Source: Pholiota molesta (lineage: Eukaryota > Basidiomycota > Agaricomycetes > Agaricales > Strophariaceae). Taken from it: a stretch of DNA of 64,000 bases. The stretch is taken from assembly GCA_014925825.1 (NCBI GenBank), contig JACGCK010000025.1, positions 124,001 to 188,000 on the forward strand. Direction: 5' to 3'. Shown piece after piece: positions 35,150 through 44,688 of the stretch (its first letter is position 1; every line of letters begins with the position of its first letter). The notes below the pieces were generated by a model. The model was not told the origin of the DNA, ran no database searches, and saw only the letters and a list, made by a program, of their open reading frames with translations. The translations under genes and the position numbers were made by a program.

Positions 35150-36878
35150 TTTTTTTTTATCAGACTACCCTTGAAAGTTGAGAGGACTTGGAACAACGAA
35201 AAAGAACAAATACCCAGGGCGCCAATGACGAGCTCTTTATATAAGTAAGTGTCATGATCGAGAACCTACTAAGCGGCCCATGTTTCCAGTGTCTCGTCAG
35301 GCAAAGGCAGATGACCGGGATCGCATTCCAACCTGACCTTAAAGGTAACATCTTCCGCCACTTTGTTGATGTTCGTCCTAACATTCTGCACGATAGAAGC
35401 TTTCAGGAGACGCTCGCTGTTGCCAGACAGGGGTGCCCGATCAATCACGATCGTGACCGTCCGAATGGTACTCGCTGGGCTCCCAAAATCCAGCCACGGC
35501 CACGCGTGGAAGATCCTCCGGACGAATTGCTCGCCTAGGATATCCACACTGTCGACGTCATACGGGCACAGCAGATGCAACTGGAGATGTGTAAGGAGGG
35601 GAGAATGCCATGACAGAGGCTTGACGTCGGTGGTGAGCACGTCGAGAGAATTGTCTCCCGTGACGGAGTAGATGGAGTCGCCTGCCAGAGTGAGCTTTGT
35701 GAGCATCGGCGTGCATCTCAACAGGGCGGCCATATTTGTAGCTGTGCGCGAATCCCACCATGCGCTCGTCGTGTTCCGGAGGTGCAGCTCTTGCAGTACG
35801 GGAAATTCCAGATTATCGAAGAGTGCGCCCAAGGGGCACTCTACAAATCTGTTCGAAGTGCCAAAGGTCATAAAGAGGGTTGAGAGCGTAGGGAGACTGA
35901 AATGGGTAGGTGGGGTACAATTGCTGTCTGTTGAACCGATGCAGAAACGGCCCCACTGGAGCCTTGGAACGGCGCGGATCGTTGAAGACCAGTCAGAAAG
36001 GGTGCATGTAACGTTCAGTATGAGATGAGTCAACGTATACCAATCGGTGCGGTCGTTGATCCATCCCAGCTGGTGGCCACGATCATCAGAGCGAAGGGAT
36101 AGTCGGCGTAATGTTGGAGGAAGCTGGAGAGGAACAAATGGTAGCTGATGATCTTCCATTATGCCGCCGAGTCTTGAAAACATGCTAGGCGCCTCATCGT
36201 CTTCATTAATCTGAATGTTGGTACTGTATATAGTCACAAGAGTGTGTAAATTGGGACTCATTACACGAGTTCTGCTGTTGACCGCTTGTAGCGTCAGATA
36301 CCGATAAAGCAGATGTGCGTCGAGATACTGTGCAGATGATAAGTATTCAAGTAAGAACTGCTGTTCGGGGAGCTCTTCGCGATCTGCGTAACGCGAAAGT
36401 CCCCTGAAAAGTTCTGAGCCCGGTCTGGGCTTAGCATTCTTTGGGCGATCACGGATGCGAAGAAATGGCGGTATTGCGCCATGATTTTTCTTCCACCATC
36501 GCAGAAACTCCATGGCGCCCTTCCAAAGATTCCTATTCGCAAATGAAATAGAGGGGTGGCCCGTATAATCCCATTTAATGGGCAGCTGACAGTGCAGATG
36601 AGACCAGAGGGTGGCGGTTGTGAGCGCTACTGTTCTCCACTGAGAGCACACCTGCACAGAAGCATCGGCGCAATTTTCGTGTTGGGTTGAACATCCATCA
36701 GAGGATGTTGTGAAAGACAATGGGTAAAGATCTTCGCTAAAACCTCATAGGGAAGCTTGTTGCAAAAGCTTTCGTTGAAGTCGAAATTGCTTGGGAAGCA
36801 TCGTAATGGTTGAACATCATGATGTTGCTCAGTTGACTTTACATAGTGACTTTGGAACTCCGCCCAAATGATCTTGCC
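35150..36878 (-). repeat. right arm, block 2 of inverted segmental duplication
   Basis: Inverse match of 14972-16730. Here the block ends inside the first codons of GPI8, which continues intact to the right, so the right locus appears ancestral at this end too. Confidence 0.7.
35269..36801 (-). pseudogene. F-box/LRR-like gene, frameshifted copy
   Basis: Homologue of the intact gene at 15060-16598, clearly more diverged than the MFS pair. Relative to the intact copy it lacks one base in the second codon region, one base in CGGAAAGC (reads CGAAAGC), and one base at about 36655 (TGTCAGG reads TGCAGG). The F-box region and the LRR-like rest therefore fall in different frames. From 36720 down to 35269 one frame is open over 483 codons (VCSQWRTVALTTATLW to DETLETWAA), but it lacks the N-terminal half of the F-box. 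Confidence 0.7.
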
Positions 36879-38480
36879 CTCTCTCCTCCACGTTCTCATA
36901 TGGCTCTCAAGCTGGACTTGGGTCGCTCATTCAAGCCAGACGCCCGAAGATGCCGCTGAAGGGTTCTTTGGAAGCACGGGTCATCGACAATGGAACCGGG
37001 TCAACGCACACGAATAACTGGGCCGTGTTAGTCTGTTCATCGAGATATTGGTTCAATTACCGAGTACGCAGTCATGAAACCCTTTCCATGAAGCGAACCT
37101 AACAGCGCTTTAGCATATGGCAACGCTCTAGGAATGTACGTACAGCTGCACACTGTATCGGAACGGCTTCATAACCTACCTCGAAATCTCCAGGTACAGA
37201 ACGGTGAAGCGGCTAGGCATCCCTGACTCGAACATCATCCTGATGCTCGCCGACGACGCCTCCTGTAACTCAAGAAACAAAGTTCCAGGAAGCGTCTATG
37301 CTAGTCCAGGACAGCACCTCGACCTTTATGGAGACAACATCGAAGTTGATTATCGCGGCTATGAAGTGACCGTAGAGAACTTTATTCGAGTTTTAACCGG
37401 TAAGCTCCCTTGTTTTATAAACTATTGAACAGCGTGGGCACCCCTTGCATATATGATAAATACTTATCATGGGGAAACTCACCTTCAACACCTAAAGAGT
37501 TTCATATTCGCCTACACCACGTCTGTCAATTGGCATGACTGACTTAACTCTCGCACTTCAGGTCGCATGGACTCTTCAGTCCCACGTTCCAAGCGTCTGT
37601 TGAGCAACGAGAGATCCAACGTGTTCGTATATATGACCGGCCATGGTGGAAACGAGTTCCTCAAATTCCAAGATAATGAGGAAATAAGCGCCTTCGATAT
37701 CGCAGATGCATTCGAGCAGATGTACCAAAAGAGAAGGTCAGTCGGAGGATATACTTTCATGGACCTATACCAACTTTTCCAGATACAACGAACTCCTGTT
37801 CATGGTCGACACTTGCCAAGCAAACACGATGTATTCCAAACTATATTCCCCTAATATTTTAGCGACTGGTTCTTCCCGTCAGGGGGAGAATTCCTATTCT
37901 GTAATTCGCCCTATCCTTTGTTTTCCGCCGATTTCTGACATATATCTAGCACGCCAGCGACAGTGACATCGGTGTTGCTGTTATCGACGAATATACCCAT
38001 TTTACCCTAGAATTCATGGAACAGATCAACAAGACCAGTCAAGCGTCCATGCAAGAACTCGCAAGTCTTTTCCATTCTCGTTCTATGTGCTATATCCTGA
38101 TCACTGTCTAGTTTGATTATGTCAATACGAGAATTGCACATTCTCACCCTGGTGTAGGCAGCGACCTATTCAGACGACCCTTGGATAAGACCCGGATAAC
38201 CGACTTCTTCGGCGGGGTCGCGCAAGTGGAAATCGTGCCGCCCCTTGATAGCTCTGCGGTGTCGCCAGAAGAGTCCCCGTCGCCGATAGACGAGGTCGAA
38301 CCCCTGCAACCACAGACAAATACCCTGCCGTTGACGAAGGCCCAGAACATGTCCGATAATGCTGCTTGGGGGTCGCCGTGGCTGGGCCCACTGCAAGGGA
38401 AGGATTGGAAAACGACCCGTGCATGGGCCTCTATCGCCATCATCGGGGCCCTTGCGGGCTGGGTTACTTCCAAGAAGTGA
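36868..38480 (+). CDS. GPI8: GPI8/PIG-K, catalytic subunit of GPI transamidase, 5' part frame-disrupted
   Basis: Peptidase family C13 cysteine protease that cleaves the C-terminal signal of proteins receiving a GPI anchor in the ER. Start [16 protein letters not shown] gives a signal peptide, then [16 protein letters not shown]. Exons end or begin at 37063, 37114-37135, 37194-37399, 37562-37736, 37783-37900, 37950-38060 and 38112-38480. Catalytic His ([10 protein letters not shown]) and Cys ([12 protein letters not shown]) are present, as are FFGGVAQVE and a C-terminal membrane helix ([13 protein letters not shown]) ending in KK. Intron 38061-38111 is GC-AG. Two lesions break the 5' part. A 22-base imperfect duplication follows FFGST. 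The second lesion is one base missing from the 22-base exon expected to encode HMANALGM. These may be assembly errors, or the gene may be inactive with another copy elsewhere. Confidence 0.8.
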
Positions 38481-38789
38481 CATCCACATAGTACGAAGTC
38501 TCAGACGTGCGTGTATTGACAAGTAGAGCATTCTTAATAAACATCCATATAGACCATACTGAGCCAGGGTCGGCCGCTAATGTAATCGTTTTCCCAGTCC
38601 GCGCTGGAGAAACTACTCGTATCTCGATACTCAAATTTGCGATATCTGTGAGTCCCTCAGCATCTTGTCGCCAAATTGTCATAATTCAATAGTCGCTGGT
38701 AGTTGGGGTACCTATATCGCCTTTTTACGGGAGCCCGTGAGTAAGCTGACTTAATCTTGACATAAATTATCGTATATACTATACAAGCT

Positions 38790-38925
38790 TTATGCCCGCC
38801 GCTACGCGTCGGAGGCTCGCGCTTCGCGCTCTCCTCCTGCTTCGCTTTGGGCAACAGCTTGCCGGGGCTGCGCCCCTGGACCCCCTTTTGAGTCGGCGCC
38901 TTGCGCCTCCGTACATAGCCCTTAA
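38790..38925. repeat. G+C-rich cluster of short palindromes
   Basis: Successive small self-complementary words (CGCGCTTCGCGCT, GGGGCTGCGCCCC, GGCGCCTTGCGCC) lie in an otherwise A+T-rich region. The style resembles dispersed G+C clusters of fungal organelle DNA or a short mobile repeat. Origin not determined. Confidence 0.5.
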
Positions 38926-39152
38926 AAAATAGAATTTGCTTGAAATTTTTTCTATGATTTCACAGTTGGAACAGGCACAAAAAAAATGGAATTGAGCCAA
39001 ACTGAGCAGAGTAAATACTAAAACAATTTAAGAGCTCATAAGAATTATATTTTCAGCTCTGTAGCTTAGTTTGTACTTCAAAAGTTGGCCAAAAGTAAAT
39101 AGAAAAGAGAAGCAAAGTGTTAAAGGGATATTTTTGCCTGATTCTATATTTT

Positions 39153-39293
39153 TAAAGTGGGCCAGGGCGTAGATACTGAAGTGCTCGAAATATGCAATTC
39201 TTTGCTAATAATTTACTATTTTAACCACTTCAAATATTCCCATTGTAACTTCTGAGAACTTTTTGGGCCAGAGCTTTACCCTGGCCCACTTTA
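39153..39293. repeat. 15-base inverted repeat pair, possible small MITE
   Basis: TAAAGTGGGCCAGGG at 39153-39167 is the exact reverse complement of 39279-39293, enclosing about 110 A+T-rich bases. Confidence 0.6.
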
Positions 39294-39814
39294 TAGGCTA
39301 CTCATATCTAATTTATCAGTCCTCTCAAAAAGATAGCAATATTTTTACTTTGAAGTGTCTTAATCACAACTCACTCAGGCTTGTAACTGTACTTAACAAT
39401 GTTATAGTTATCAACTATCAGCTCAGACTGAGGCATTATATTATTTAGCCCAAATATTGGCATATACAGCAGACAGACTGGACTTGGAGGATGCGACATT
39501 GGAAAGACGCGCAGATTTGGCGTAGATGCGCGAACACGCACGGACGCGCACCGGGCGCTGATGCACAGCCACTATTACGTAATTAAGGCTGCCATCAAAA
39601 CCCGTCCTCTGTTCATATCTTTGATATGATATCACTAAAAATTCTTCTAATGAGGCTCCAAAGCAATCCTAGGCCTGTGGCTAGACGAATCCTGCCAGTG
39701 GGCCTGATCAACGAACTTTTGACTCTGCTTCCGAAGCTTGGGCGCCAGAACAGTGTCGACAGTCGACACCTTTTATTCCTTCGTTTGTAAAGCCAGGCTA
39801 TAATGTTAATTAGG

Positions 39815-40506
39815 GCAAGGGGCTGCTGGAATTAGAATCCCGGACCGGGGGCCGGTTAGTTAGTCCAGCCGGTAGGCTGCTTAAAAAAATTTTGGACCAC
39901 CCTCTGGATAGGTCAAAAATAGGATATTTTGAGTCGATTTGACTTATTTAATATGATTTGCAAGTGATTTGGCACTCACAAATTTACTACAATCTCTAAA
40001 ATGAAAGCTTAAAGTACAGATACCAATCAGTTGACTGTTGAAGGTTGGATGGCATGGACCATGGACAACATGGGATATATAAAGCGGGCACAAAACTGTG
40101 CAAGGGCATGTATATGGTACATCCGAGCTCATGGTGGCACTGTCTGCAACAAGTTGACGATGTGTTGGGACCACAGAGCACAAACTGCTTACCACCACCA
40201 CCCACCATGGCCACATCTCGTTTCCCACCGCCTCCCACCTTGTGCCATCACACCATATGAATCTCCACTTTTGGCCTGGATACGTAGCCTGAGCATCTAT
40301 GACAATGCCCAATTGCTGGCTGTGCCATCGGAAGTGCCCTGCATGACGATGACAAGTCCACCAGACCCAGCATTCTTTGTCTAAGTTATGTAATATTACT
40401 ATATTTGGAATGTCACATGACTAATCAGTTAGTTAGTCCAGCCAGTGGCCACCCAAACAGAAAAACTGACCCTAGGTCGGAATTTTTGATACCAGCAGCC
40501 CCTTGA
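39815..40506. mobile_element. hAT-like MITE, about 690 bases
   Basis: Terminal inverted repeats begin CAAGGGGCTGCTGG at both ends and stay similar, with mismatches, for some 35 bases; the words TTAGTTAGTCCAGCC recur slightly inside each end. The flanks AATTAGGG (left) and AATGAGGG (right) look like an 8-base target duplication with one mismatch, the size made by hAT transposases, which also favour CA..G termini. Internal ORFs show no transposase. Confidence 0.65.
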
Positions 40507-40575
40507 ATGAGGGCAAATTTGCTGATGCTCTGAGATTGATGAAGTTCTGGTGAAGGTCAGGCGAATGAAAGACGT

Positions 40576-40606
40576 GTGACAGTGTCAGTGGCACTGACAC
40601 TGTCAC
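40576..40606. repeat. perfect 15-base-arm palindrome
   Basis: GTGACAGTGTCAGTG is followed by one G and its exact reverse complement. It lies in the short gap between two MITE-like elements. Confidence 0.9.
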
Positions 40607-40625
40607 AGACTCAGTGCCCAAAAGT

Positions 40626-41196
40626 AAGGCTGCGTAAAAAACTCGAAGTTTTTTACCTCGGAGTTTTTTACCGGTAATTTACCAGTAATTTACCAGTAAT
40701 TTACCGCCTTGGGATCTGGTAGGTAATTTACCACAGATATAAGTCACGTGCCACAGTGAACAGCAGGGATATCATAAATTCAATTCATATGTCTGTTACA
40801 GTGGTGTCTACGAGGTTCTACCCTCATAAGAAATATTGAAATGGCAGAGGCTCTCCCATCTCATTCCCAGGTCCAGGAAACCCCAGCGCGTGCGTGCACA
40901 CCCGCTAAAAAGGTGCCAGCGCCTGCCAGCGCACACGCGCAAGCGCCGCGCGTCCAAAATTAGCGTGTGCCGGAGCAGGCGGCATGATCCGATGGTTTGA
41001 TCGCCGCTCACATAAGCACGGCATTCCGGCACCACCCAATGAAACCGTAAATCACGTTTGGGGGGCGAGAAATCACGTGAAGAGGTAATTTACCAGTAAT
41101 TTACCGTAAATTACACCCCTTCTGGAGGGTCCGAGATTTTTTGCTAGTAAATTACCGGTAAAAAAGGATGGGGAGGTTTTTTACGCAGCCCTACCC
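40626..41196. mobile_element. TA-flanked MITE with TTTACC repeats
   Basis: The ends are inverted copies of GGCTGCGTAAAAAAC, and TA lies next to each end (AGTAAGGCTG ... CAGCCCTACC), as expected of Tc1/mariner-type target duplication. Just inside both ends are tandem TAATTTACCAG units and TTTACCGGTAA words. The centre (40850-40990) is G+C-rich, with CACACGCGCAAGCGCC-type words. No transposase is encoded. Confidence 0.65.
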
Positions 41197-41240
41197 AAAA
41201 GAACGCCGTGACTTAGTGACAGTGACGGAACAATAACGAT

Positions 41241-41246
41241 CACGTG
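41241..41246. promoter_or_regulatory. CACGTG box in kinesin promoter (also 52667-52672, 62989-62994)
   Basis: CACGTG sits about 100 bases upstream of the ATG in all three kinesin copies. Class B bHLH factors bind this word, and one is encoded at 26836-31617, but a link between them is only a guess. Confidence 0.35.
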
Positions 41247-41348
41247 TCACTCGCGCCTTGGTTTCAACAACTTGGTCCGCCTCTTTCGAGTCTCGACTCT
41301 CGACCACGACGGCAACTTCGGTGGAAAGCTGTCTTCCCTCCCACCACC

Positions 41349-44300
41349 ATGGCCTCAGCAAAAGTCAAGATTGCGGCTCGTCTTAGGCCTAGACTTGAAG
41401 GCGAACTAGATGATGATTCCGTGCAAATTGTTCACCCTTCCAACGACTCAGGAGGCTCATCTCGTTCGAGCTCTGGCACCAGCTTCATTACTGTCGCCAA
41501 TCCCAGAGACCCCAGGGAAATCTTTAAATTCCCGTACGTTTTTAGTGCTCTGACTTTTGAACACGGGAACCCAAGTTTTCTTTAGGTTTACGAGTTGTTA
41601 TGATCAAAACTCGAATCAGGAGGAGATTTTCAAGAACGACGTTGAGCCATTGATAGATGTCGTGTATAGTGGGGTGGTGCGTCTGCAAATATCTTCCTTC
41701 CTCTGAGTCAAAAACCTATCCTTCAACTTCTCAGACTGTTACCATCTTTGCCTACGGTGTCACTTCTTCCGGTAAAACCCATACCATGCAAGGCACAAAG
41801 GCCGATCCTGGCGTTATTCCACGGACAGTTCGCGTAAGCCATGCCCCGTGGATTTCCTTCGTTCACAACGACTTACTTCCTATTACCAGGCTATGTTCGA
41901 GAAGAGAGAACATATACGGCAATATGAAACTTCGCTTTCAGTTTCATATATGGAAATTTATAAAGACGAAGTGTATGATTTGTTAGTCACAAGGGAAAAT
42001 GTATGTACTTCATCTCTTCGGCTGAACTTATGTCCACTGACAAACGTTAATAGGCCCCTAAACTCCCCGTTCGAGAAAATGATAGCGGCATGGTTTTCGT
42101 CGCTAATCTCACAAGAACACCAATCTCCACAGTCGAAGAGTTTGACGCTATCTACAAGTATGCTTGAAAGTTATTTTCACCTCCTAAAGCATTTCCTCAT
42201 CATTCACCTCAGTGCGGCTACGAAACATCGATCAGTAGGCGCCACCAATCTGAATCGCGCTTCATCTCGTTCGCATGCCGTGTTAACAATTGAAGTCAGC
42301 ATGTTGGATACTGTGGCAAATATGAGTAAGTTTCATCAGGACCCCCGAAAGCCCCCTCAGAGGTATGTTTTGGAAAATTGGCCAAAATGGCCGGACTTTA
42401 GATTTTTTTCACGCCAAGTTACCTATCGTTTTGAACGTTTCCGCTCAAACGCGATCACTTTCAAAAAAAAATGCTCCAAAAATTCTGCAATTTATGGCCT
42501 GATTCCAAAACATAGCTTCCAGTGGCTTTCGGGGGTCCTGTTTCATCTTGCGCCTTGTGGCTTATCAATACTTAATTTTTCCATAGCACTGACAGGAAAG
42601 ATCAATTTGGTCGACCTTGCGGGATCGGAGAATAACAAGGTGCGAAAAAATGAACATCAATATGGAAGTATCTCTAACAAGTCTATAGTTGACTGGAAAC
42701 GACCCCTCGCGAATGGCGGAATCAGCTGCAATCAACAAGTCGTTAAGTGTTCTCGGTCAGGTCGTCCATGCATTGAATCAAGGCGCCGTGAGTTTTCTAG
42801 AACATCATCGAGAGCGACAGATATTGATGCATTCATTCGTAGTCGCGCATTCCTTACCGAAACTCGAAATTAACGCGGATCCTCCAAGATGCGTTGGGTG
42901 GCTCGTCTGTCGGGCTTCTGATATGCAATCTTGCACCAGGGATCAAATTCCGCCAGGATACCTTGAACACGCTCAAGTTCGTCCCCCCATTTCTACGCTT
43001 GCGCGCCAACCCTGACATATCTTATCATCTAGCTTCGCGGTTCGCACGAAGAATGTCGAGAACCGCCCCGTCGTCAACGAACGTGGTAAGCACCTCCCCG
43101 AGCGATACGCTTTGCCCTTTCAACTTACGCGTTTTGTGCGACTTTCCCACAGACAACCGGCCCGCGCCCAAGCCGCATTTCGCTGCCATCGCGAGCCACC
43201 CGCCTGCTGCGAAGCCCGCGCCTGCGATTGTGCAGGCGATCTCGACGGCAGGATCAGGATCGGGGGCCGGTCGTGCTCGACCCTCGCTCGTTCCCATATC
43301 GCGGTCGCACCGCGTGTCATCGATAGGAGGCGCGAGTGGATATCAGCCTTTTGGGCTCCCAGGCGCGGCCGCACCAAGCCGAAGGCCTATGAATGCCAAT
43401 ATCGACTCCATCCAGGAAGAAGGCAACGACCGCTCCGCCAGTCTCGGGTTCGGTATGACCGAAAAGGAGATCGATGATAGGGTGCGTGCTTATTTATTTT
43501 TACGCCCGCGCCGCGCGTGCCCTTAGGCTTTTCGAAAAGTTTCCGTAGATCGTTTGCTGACCTTTGCGAATGGGGCATAGATATCCAAGGCGGTGGAGGC
43601 TGCGGTGGAAGCAGAAGTTACTAGGCGATTAGCTGAGCGTGAGCGCCAGAGAGCGGCGGAAGAAAGTGCGCGCGCGACAGCAGAAGCGCAGGCCGTAGTT
43701 GCCAGGCCGCGGTCCAGATCTCCAGCGAAAGAGAACAGTCTTCCTTCTGGTGTGCTGACACCCCTCCTAAAGCGACACAAGGATCTGGACGACGAGCTGA
43801 AGACGCGCCTCCAGGAGCTGGAGAGGAAATAGTGCGTCGTGCCTTGTCTCTGGCCATCCATTTTTGTTTTCTCACCGCAGCTCGGGTTCGTTTGTTGCCC
43901 CTTTTTGCAGTGAACGAGGCTCGAAGGAGACCGCGCTTGCGGATGTCCTTTCTCCGGTATCGAAGAAGAAGACAGGTCGCGCGTATGTTGCGCTCGCACG
44001 TGCCCACTCTGAAAAGTAAGTCGACGATCCCCCATATTCAGCTTTCTGCGTACTCATCATTTTCGGTCAGGGGTGACCTGCAAGTGGCCCTCGACTTGTA
44101 CCGCAAGGCTGAGACCTACGTGCCTGACAACATCAAGCTGAAAGAGAGGTGGATACTCTTCGTTGTTCACGTCTTTCTCCTTAAAATCTCCGCTGCCCGA
44201 GCCCGAGGCTGACGTTCGTCTCTTTTTTCCTTCTCTGTAACCCGTGTGGTTGGTAATCCATGGGCTTAGGATCATCGAAATCGAGTGGGCCGTCAAGAAC

Positions 44301-44684
44301 GACAAGGAATATGTTCCGTCACCGAAGCCTGCCAGAAGGACCAAAACCAAGAAAAGAACCAAGTCTAATTTGGGTCCTGAGAATCCGCCTGTCGAGGATG
44401 ATGCAATGGAGGTCGATGATTCCGGTTCGAACATGGCCAAACGTGCCCGGCCGGCGAGCGCTGGGGAGTTCGGCATGGAAATGACGAACATGGACAGCCC
44501 TAACAAGAGCAAGCGTTCGTTCGCAGATACGGAGGATCGCGAGAAAAGTGACTTGCCTCCCTCTATGCAAACTCCCGTGAAGAGACAGAAGCGCGCAGGC
44601 GTGGCCGCCACGCCTGTTCAGCATGCCGGTTCGGAAGATGAGATGGAGCCTCCGCTAGAGGCCAGGACCTGGACGACGAGCTGA
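41349..44684 (+). CDS. kinesin motor protein, copy A (full length)
   Basis: Microtubule motor with an N-terminal motor domain. Start MASAKVKIAARLRPRLEGEL. Motor marks in order: FTSCYDQNSNQEEIF, P-loop AYGVTSSGKTHTMQG (serine where glycine is usual), MEIYKDEVYDLL, switch I NLNRASSRSHAVLTIE, switch II INLVDLAGSENNK, LTGNDPSRMAESAAINKSLS, then (across a 55-base intron) ASRIPYRNSKLTRILQDALGG and LICNLAPGIKFRQDTLNTL. The neck FAVRTKNVENRPVVNER follows. The tail has a short coiled-coil-like AVEAAVEAEVTRRLAERERQ, a TPR-like GRAYVALARAHSEKGDLQVALDLYRKA, and a basic Lys/Arg region. About a dozen introns, mostly short, one of about 270 bases (42326-42596). The class is uncertain; kinesin-10/Kid-like is possible. 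The stop comes from a direct repeat read in another frame. Confidence 0.85.
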
Positions 44685-44688
44685 AGAC
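43785..44688 (+). repeat. 884-base segment between 20-base direct repeats
   Basis: CTGGACGACGAGCTGAAGAC occurs at 43785-43804 and 44669-44688. Unit B has only one copy of this word (near 55183-55202) and none of the sequence between. The segment encodes the kinesin tail. Confidence 0.9.

Larger units (their letters stand above)
38481..39814. other. A+T-rich spacer with G+C-rich palindrome cluster
   Basis: No supported gene. It holds the G+C-rich palindromic patch at 38790-38925 and an inverted repeat at 39153-39293. Confidence 0.5.

Noticed and set aside
35130..35170. A-rich run (minus strand) at the NACHT-tail/F-box junction as a sign of a retrocopy
   Set aside because: Introns are retained throughout the neighbouring duplicated genes, so an RNA intermediate is excluded for the block.
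40031..40384. 117-codon open frame inside the hAT-like element
   Set aside because: No transposase motif, and it lies between terminal inverted repeats of a short non-autonomous element; probably chance.
42780..42875. Apparent frame break after the SVLGQVVHALNQGA motif in the kinesin genes
   Set aside because: A 55-base intron (GTGAGT...TAG) joins GA to SRIPYRNSKLTRILQDALGG in frame, so it is normal splicing.
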